Source: Lolium rigidum | Lineage: Eukaryota; Streptophyta; Magnoliopsida; Poales; Poaceae | Direction of reading: 5' to 3' | Assembly (NCBI RefSeq): GCF_022539505.1 | Contig: NC_061510.1 | Coordinates: forward strand, 92,210,292-92,274,291 | Length of the DNA stretch: 64,000 nucleotides | In this document: piece by piece, positions 59,134 through 64,000 of the stretch | How the letters are laid out: every line of letters starts with the position of its first letter | Position numbering within the stretch: the stretch's first letter is position 1 | Program-made: the position numbers and the translations under genes | The notes under the pieces: model-generated | Seen by the model: the letters and a program-made list of their open reading frames with translations, nothing else | What the model was told of the DNA's origin: nothing | Database searches by the model: none

Positions 59134-59880
59134 ACTTTAAGGAACGACGACTTAGGTTTCTTATTAAACCATAATTCATACGGTGTCGTTTCTACGGATT
59201 TTGATGGTGCTCTATTTAAAGTGAATGCGGTCTGTCTCTAATGCATAACTCCAAAATGATAACGGCAAATCAGTAAGAGACATCATAGAACGAACCATAT
59301 CTAAGAGAGTTCGATTACGACGTTCGGACACACCGTTTCGTTGTGGTGTTCCCGGCGGTGTCAATTGTGAAAGTATTCCGCATTTCTTTAAATGCATGCC
59401 AAACTCATAACTCAGATATTCACCTCCGCGATCAGATCGGAGAAATTTAATCTTCTTGTTACGTTGATTTTCTACTTCACTTTGGAATTCCTTAAACTTC
59501 TCAAAAGTTTCGGATTTATGTTTCATGAAATAGATATACTCATATCTACTCAGATCATCTGTGAAGGTTAGAACATAACGATAACCACCGCGCGATGCTA
59601 CGCTCATTGGTCCGCACACATCGGTATGTATGATTTCCAATAAGTCAGTAGCTCGCTCCATCATACCAGAAAATGGAGTCTTAGTAATTTTTCCCATTAG
59701 ACATGCTTCGCGTCTATCAAGTGACTCAAAGTCAAGTGATTCAAGTAATCCATCAGTATGGAGTTTCTTCATGCGTTTCACTCCAATATGACCAAGATGA
59801 CAGTGCCACATATAAGTAGAATTATCATTCAATTTAATTCGTTTAGCATCAATGTTATCTATATGCGTATCACTACTATC
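59134..59880 (-). pseudogene. Element C integrase
   Basis: The finger shows HCHLGHIG, but the first cysteine of the CxxC pair is not seen (DRREACLMGK). The catalytic D, D and E lie in IHTDVCGPM, LRSDRGGEY and NGVSERRNRTLLD. The frame breaks near 59,880 on the protease side and near 59,215 on the RT side. Confidence 0.86.
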
Positions 59881-59885
59881 GAGAT

Positions 59886-61116
59886 CTAACGAAATAAGCC
59901 ATTCTTTTCGGGTGCTCGACCATAAAAGATATTATTCATAAAAATAGAACAACCATTATTCTCGGACTTGAATGAATAACCGTCTTGCATTAAATAAGAT
60001 CCGGATATAATGTTCATGCTTAACGCAGGTACATAATAACAATTATTTAGGCTTAAAACTAATCCCGAAGGTAGATGTAGAGGAAGTGTGCCGATCGCGA
60101 TCACATTGACCTTGGATCCGTTTCCAACGCGCATCGTCACTTCATCTTTCAGCAGTTGTCGTTTATTCTTTAGTTCCTGTTTCGAGTTACAAATATGAGC
60201 AACCGAACCAGTATCAAATACCCATGTACTAGAACGAGAACCAGTAAAATGAACAACTATAACATGTATATCAGATATACCTTCTTTCTTCTTCTTGACA
60301 AGGCCGCTCTTCAGATCAGCCAGATACTTGGAGCAATTACGCTTCCAGTGTCCCTTCTCCTTGCGGTAATAGCACTCAGACATCGGGCTTAGGGCCGTTC
60401 TTAGGTTTCATAGGAGGCGTGGCAGCTTTCTTGCCACCCTTCTTGAATTTTCCCTTAGACTTGCCCTGTTTCTTGAAACCGGTGGTCTTGTTGACCATCA
60501 ACACTTGGTGCTCTTTCTTGATCTCAATCTCAATAGCTTTTAGCATGCCAAAGAGTTCGGGTAACTCCTTGTTCATGTTCTCGCATATTGTAGTTCATCA
60601 CAAAGTTCTTGTAACTTGGTGGCAGTGATTGAAGGACACGATTAATCCCCAGTATGTTAGGAATCACTATTCCCAAGTCACTGAGTTTCTTCGCATGCCC
60701 GGTCATGGCGAGCATGTGCTCACTAATGGAGCTGCCTTCTTCCATCATACAGCTGAAGAAATATTTCGATGCTTCATAGCATTCCACGGCCGCATGAGTC
60801 TCAAATATAGCTTTCAGCTCATTCATCAACTCATGAGGATCGTGATGCTCAAAACGTTTTTGAAGATCGGATTCCGGACCGCACGGGATGGCACACCGAA
60901 CTTGAGAGTACCGAGTATTCCGAGTCTCGTAAACAGCTTTTACTTCATCGGTTTCAGTTTCGCGGGAGGGTCACCTAGCGGTGCATCAAGCACATATTGC
61001 AGATTTCCGCCGGAGAGGAAGATCCTCACATGACGGAACCGGTCGGTGAAGTTGCTACCGTTGCTCTTAAGCTTTTCTTTCTCTAGGAACCGGTTAAAAT
61101 TGATTGGGGACGCCAT
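59886..61116 (-). pseudogene. gag: Element C gag and protease
   Basis: The start MASPINFNRF at 61,116 is typical of BARE/Angela gag. It proceeds through LFLSGG-like and MMEEGSSISEHMLAM blocks with frame changes near 60,940 and 60,580. A lysine-rich stretch precedes a zinc knuckle (CYYRKEKGHWKRNC) whose second cysteine is arginine. The protease active site is WVFDTGSVAHICNS, followed by the YVPALSMNIISGS block. The last frame change is near 59,900. Confidence 0.86.
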
Positions 61117-62313
61117 CTCTACAACATATATTTGCAATAGTTTAGACTAAGTTTATGACAAATTGAGTTCAAATTTTAATTCAACATAATTAAAAATCTA
61201 GGTGAACTCCCACTCAAAACAATATCCCTCGCATTGTCTTAGTGATCACACGAACCAAATCTACCGCACCTAAACCCGATCATCACGAGAAAATGTGTGA
61301 TTTCAATGGCGAACACTCAAAGTGTTCATCATATCAATCATATGATTCATGCTCTACCTTTAGGTATCATGTGTTCCGAGACCATGTCTGTACATGCTAG
61401 GCTCGTCAAGGCCACCTTAGTATCCGCATGTGCAAAACTGTCTTGCACCCGTTGTATGTACTTATTGAATCTATCACACCAGATCATCACAAGATGCTTC
61501 GAAACGACAAGACTTGATAACGGTGCTACTAAGGATGAACACTTTATTATCTTGAGATTTTAGTGAGAGATCATCTTATAATGCTACCGTCGCGATCTAA
61601 GCAAAATAAGATGCATAAAAGGATTAACATCACATGCAGTTCATATGTGATATGATATGGCCCTTTTGTCTTTGCGCCTTTGATCTTCATCTCCAAAGCA
61701 CGGACATGATCTCCATCATCTTCGGGCATGATCTCCATCATCGTCGGCGTAGCGTCAAGGTCAATGGCGCCGTCTTCATGATTGTCCTCCATGTAGCAAC
61801 TATTACAACTACTTTGAAATACTACTCAACATGAAATTTAAAGACAACCATAAGGCTCCTGCCGGTTGCCACAATACAATAATGATCATCTCATACATAT
61901 TCATCATCATATTATGGCCATATCACATCACCAAACCCCGCAAAAACAAGTTATACGCTCTCTAATTTGGTTTGCATATTTTACGTGGTTTAGGGTTTTC
62001 GATATAGATCTAATCTACCTACGAACATGAACCACAACGTTGATACTAATGTTGTCAATAGAAGAGTAAATTGAATCTTTACTATAGTAGGAGAGACGGA
62101 CACCCGCAAAGCCTCTTATGCAATACAAGTTGCATGTCGAACGAGGAACAAGTCTCATGAACGCGGTCATGTAAAGTTAGTCCGAGCCGCTTCATCCCAC
62201 TATGCCATAAAGATGCAAAGTACTCAACTAAAGATAACAAGAGCATCAACGCCCACAAAACCATTGTGTTCTACTCGTGCAACCATCTATGCATAGACAC
62301 GGCTCGATACCAC
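61117..62313 (-). other. 5' leader and primer site of element C
   Basis: This is an untranslated leader of about 1.2 kb, characteristic of BARE-type elements. The primer-site complement at 62,301-62,312 reads GGCTCGATACCA, one T short of the expected GGCTCTGATACCA, and the LTR starts CGTAGG instead of TGTAGG. Both changes turn CTG into a CG context. Confidence 0.75.
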
Positions 62314-64000
62314 CGTAGGATAACGTTGCATAGAAAACAAAAATTTTCCTACCGCGAACACGCAATCCAAGCCAAGATGCAATCTAGAAGACGGTAGCAA
62401 CGAGGGGGTATCGAGTCTCACCCTTGAAGAGATTCCAAAGCCTACAAGATGAGGCTCTTGTTGCTGCGGTAGACGTTCACTTGCCGCTTGCAAAAGCGCG
62501 TAGAAGATCTTGATCACGATCGGTTCCGGCGCCACAAACGGGCAGCACCTCCGTACTCGGTCACACGTTCGGTTGTTGATGAAGACGACGTCCACCTCCC
62601 GTTCCAGCGGGCAGCGGAAGTAGTAGCTCCTCTTGAATCCGACAGCACGACGGCGTGGTGTCGGTGGCGGTGGAGAACTCCGGCGGAGCTTCGCTAAAGC
62701 TACGCGGAAGATATGGAGGAGAGGGGCGGCTAGGGTTTGGGAGGGGTGGCCGGCCACTTCAAGGGGGGCGGCCAGCTTGTGGTCTTGGGGTGGCCGGCCC
62801 CCTCCCTTGGCCCCTCATTATATAGGTGGATTCCCAAGAGTTGGTGTCCAAGTCTTCGAATAAGACCCGAACCAAAAAACCTTCCATAGGAGAGGGAAAC
62901 CTAGCCAAGCTAGGACTCCCACCAAAGGTGGGAGTTCCACCTCCCATATGGGGGGGTGGCCGGCCCCTAAGGGGAGTCCACTTGGGACTCCTCCCCCACT
63001 AGGGTTGGCCGGCCATGGAGGTGGAGTCCCATGTGGACTCCACCTTCCTTGGTGGTTTCTTCCGGACTTTTCTAGAACCTTCTAGAACCTTCCATAGAAC
63101 CTTCCGCGACATTTTAATTCACATAAAATGACATCCTATATATGAATCTTATTCTCCGGACCATTCCGGAACTCCTCGTGATGTCCGGGATCTCATCCGG
63201 GACTCCGAACAAATATTCGAACTCCATTCCATATTCAAGTACTACCATTTCAACATCCAACTTTAAGTGTGTCACCCTACGGTTCGTGAACTATGCGGAC
63301 ATGGTTGAGTACTCACTCCGACCAATAACCAATAGAGGGATCTGGAGATCCATAATGGCTCCCACATATTCAACGATGACTTTAGTGATCGAATGAACCA
63401 TTCACATACAATACCAATTCCCTTTGTCTCGTGATATTTTACTTGTCCGAGGTTTGATCTTCGGTATCACTCTATACCTTGTTCAACCTCGTCTCCGACA
63501 AGTACTCTTTACTCGTACCGTGGTATGTGGTCTCTTATGAACTTATTCATATGCTTGCAAGACATTTAGACGACATTCCACCGAGAGGGCCCGAGTATAT
63601 CTATCCGTCATCGGGATGGACAAATCCCACTGTTGATCCATATGCCTCAACTCATACTTTCCGGATACTTAATCCCACCTTTATAGCCACCCATTTACGC
63701 GGTGGTGTTTGATGTAATCAAAGTACCTTTCCGGTATAAGTGATTTATATGATCTCATGGTCATAAGGACTAGGTAACTATGTAACAAAAGCTTATAGCA
63801 AATAACTTAATGACGAGATCTTATGCTACGCTTAAATGGGTGTGTCCATTACATCATTCATACAATGATATAACCTTGTTATTAATAACATCCAATGTTC
63901 ATGATTATGAAACTAATCATCCATTAATCAACAAGCTAGTTAAGAGGCATACTAGGGACTCTTTGTTGTTTACATATCACACATGTATTAATGTTTCGGT
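62314..64000 (-). repeat. 5' LTR of element C, partial
   Basis: It aligns with 55,327 onward and is cut by the window end about 100 bp before its expected terminus. Confidence 0.93.

Larger units (their letters stand above)
55327..64000 (-). mobile_element. Element C: BARE/Angela-type copia retrotransposon, truncated by the window
   Basis: It has a 3' LTR at 55,327-57,109 and a 5' LTR from 62,314 past the window end. Internal order on the minus strand is gag, protease, integrase, RT, RNase H, which is the copia order. The PPT (AAGTGGGAGATC, minus) abuts the left LTR, and a Met-tRNA primer site abuts the right one. About 10 substitutions over the 1.69 kb of LTR visible in both copies (0.6% by eye) indicate a recent insertion. 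The coding region has several frameshifts. The left flank is TTCTT. The right duplication is outside the window. Confidence 0.93.

Noticed and set aside
1..64000. Host protein-coding gene, tRNA, rRNA, microRNA or CRISPR array
   Set aside because: Every coding segment with recognisable domains belongs to a retrotransposon, and no RNA-gene structure or regular spacer array was seen.

Overview
The window is a gene-free stretch of a large, repeat-rich plant genome, almost certainly a cool-season grass (Pooideae). The basis is a BARE/Angela-type copia LTR beginning TGTTGGAGATATGCCC, grass-type Tat and chromovirus gypsy elements, Stowaway and Harbinger elements and a Helitron. I cannot resolve the genus. 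I see no host gene, tRNA, rRNA or CRISPR array. Nearly every base belongs to a transposable element or to a degenerate repeat array.

Layout. (1) 1-14,603: a gypsy chromovirus (element B, + strand; its 5' LTR lies outside the window). Its gag-pol frame is interrupted by a non-autonomous gypsy element A (499-10,599, target duplication GGTGT). The 5' LTR of A is itself interrupted by a Helitron (1,617-4,842). (2) 14,604-15,690: unannotated DNA, then a degenerate repeat array. (3) 15,691-52,772: a solo copia LTR containing three elements inserted one inside the other: element 0 (16,967-52,285, minus strand, 4.5-kb LTRs, gag remnant only, TSD TGGAC), element 1 (22,582-46,591, plus strand, Tat gypsy, TSD AGTAC) and element 2 (34,586-45,486, minus strand, Tat gypsy, TSD GCGTG). 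A Harbinger-like element (51,004-51,879, TSD TTA) sits in only one LTR of element 0. (4) 52,773-55,326: repeat arrays and two Stowaway-like MITEs. (5) 55,327-end: a young, nearly complete BARE/Angela-type copia element C on the minus strand, running off the window.

Most informative biology. Both Tat elements carry, downstream of pol and on the opposite strand, a multi-exon gene with its own TATA box and short GT-AG introns. Most of the intron junctions keep a consistent reading phase, and two intron positions have the same phase in both elements. The protein starts with a domain I recognise as the grass 'putative gypsy type transposon' (Transposase_28-like) family, followed by acidic, coiled-coil and conserved C-terminal segments. 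Three different gypsy elements (B, A and 0) carry a 7-8 bp stem with a GGA or GGGA loop 4-6 nt upstream of the polypurine tract. PPT-like motifs are repeated several times in A, 1 and 2.

Caveat. Paired LTRs differ repeatedly by CTG/TCG or CTG/CG exchanges, which looks like sequencing or assembly error rather than mutation. Some of the frameshifts listed here may therefore not be real. Coordinates of LTR ends and TSDs were read directly. Domain limits in broken pol regions are approximate. Percent differences were counted by eye.
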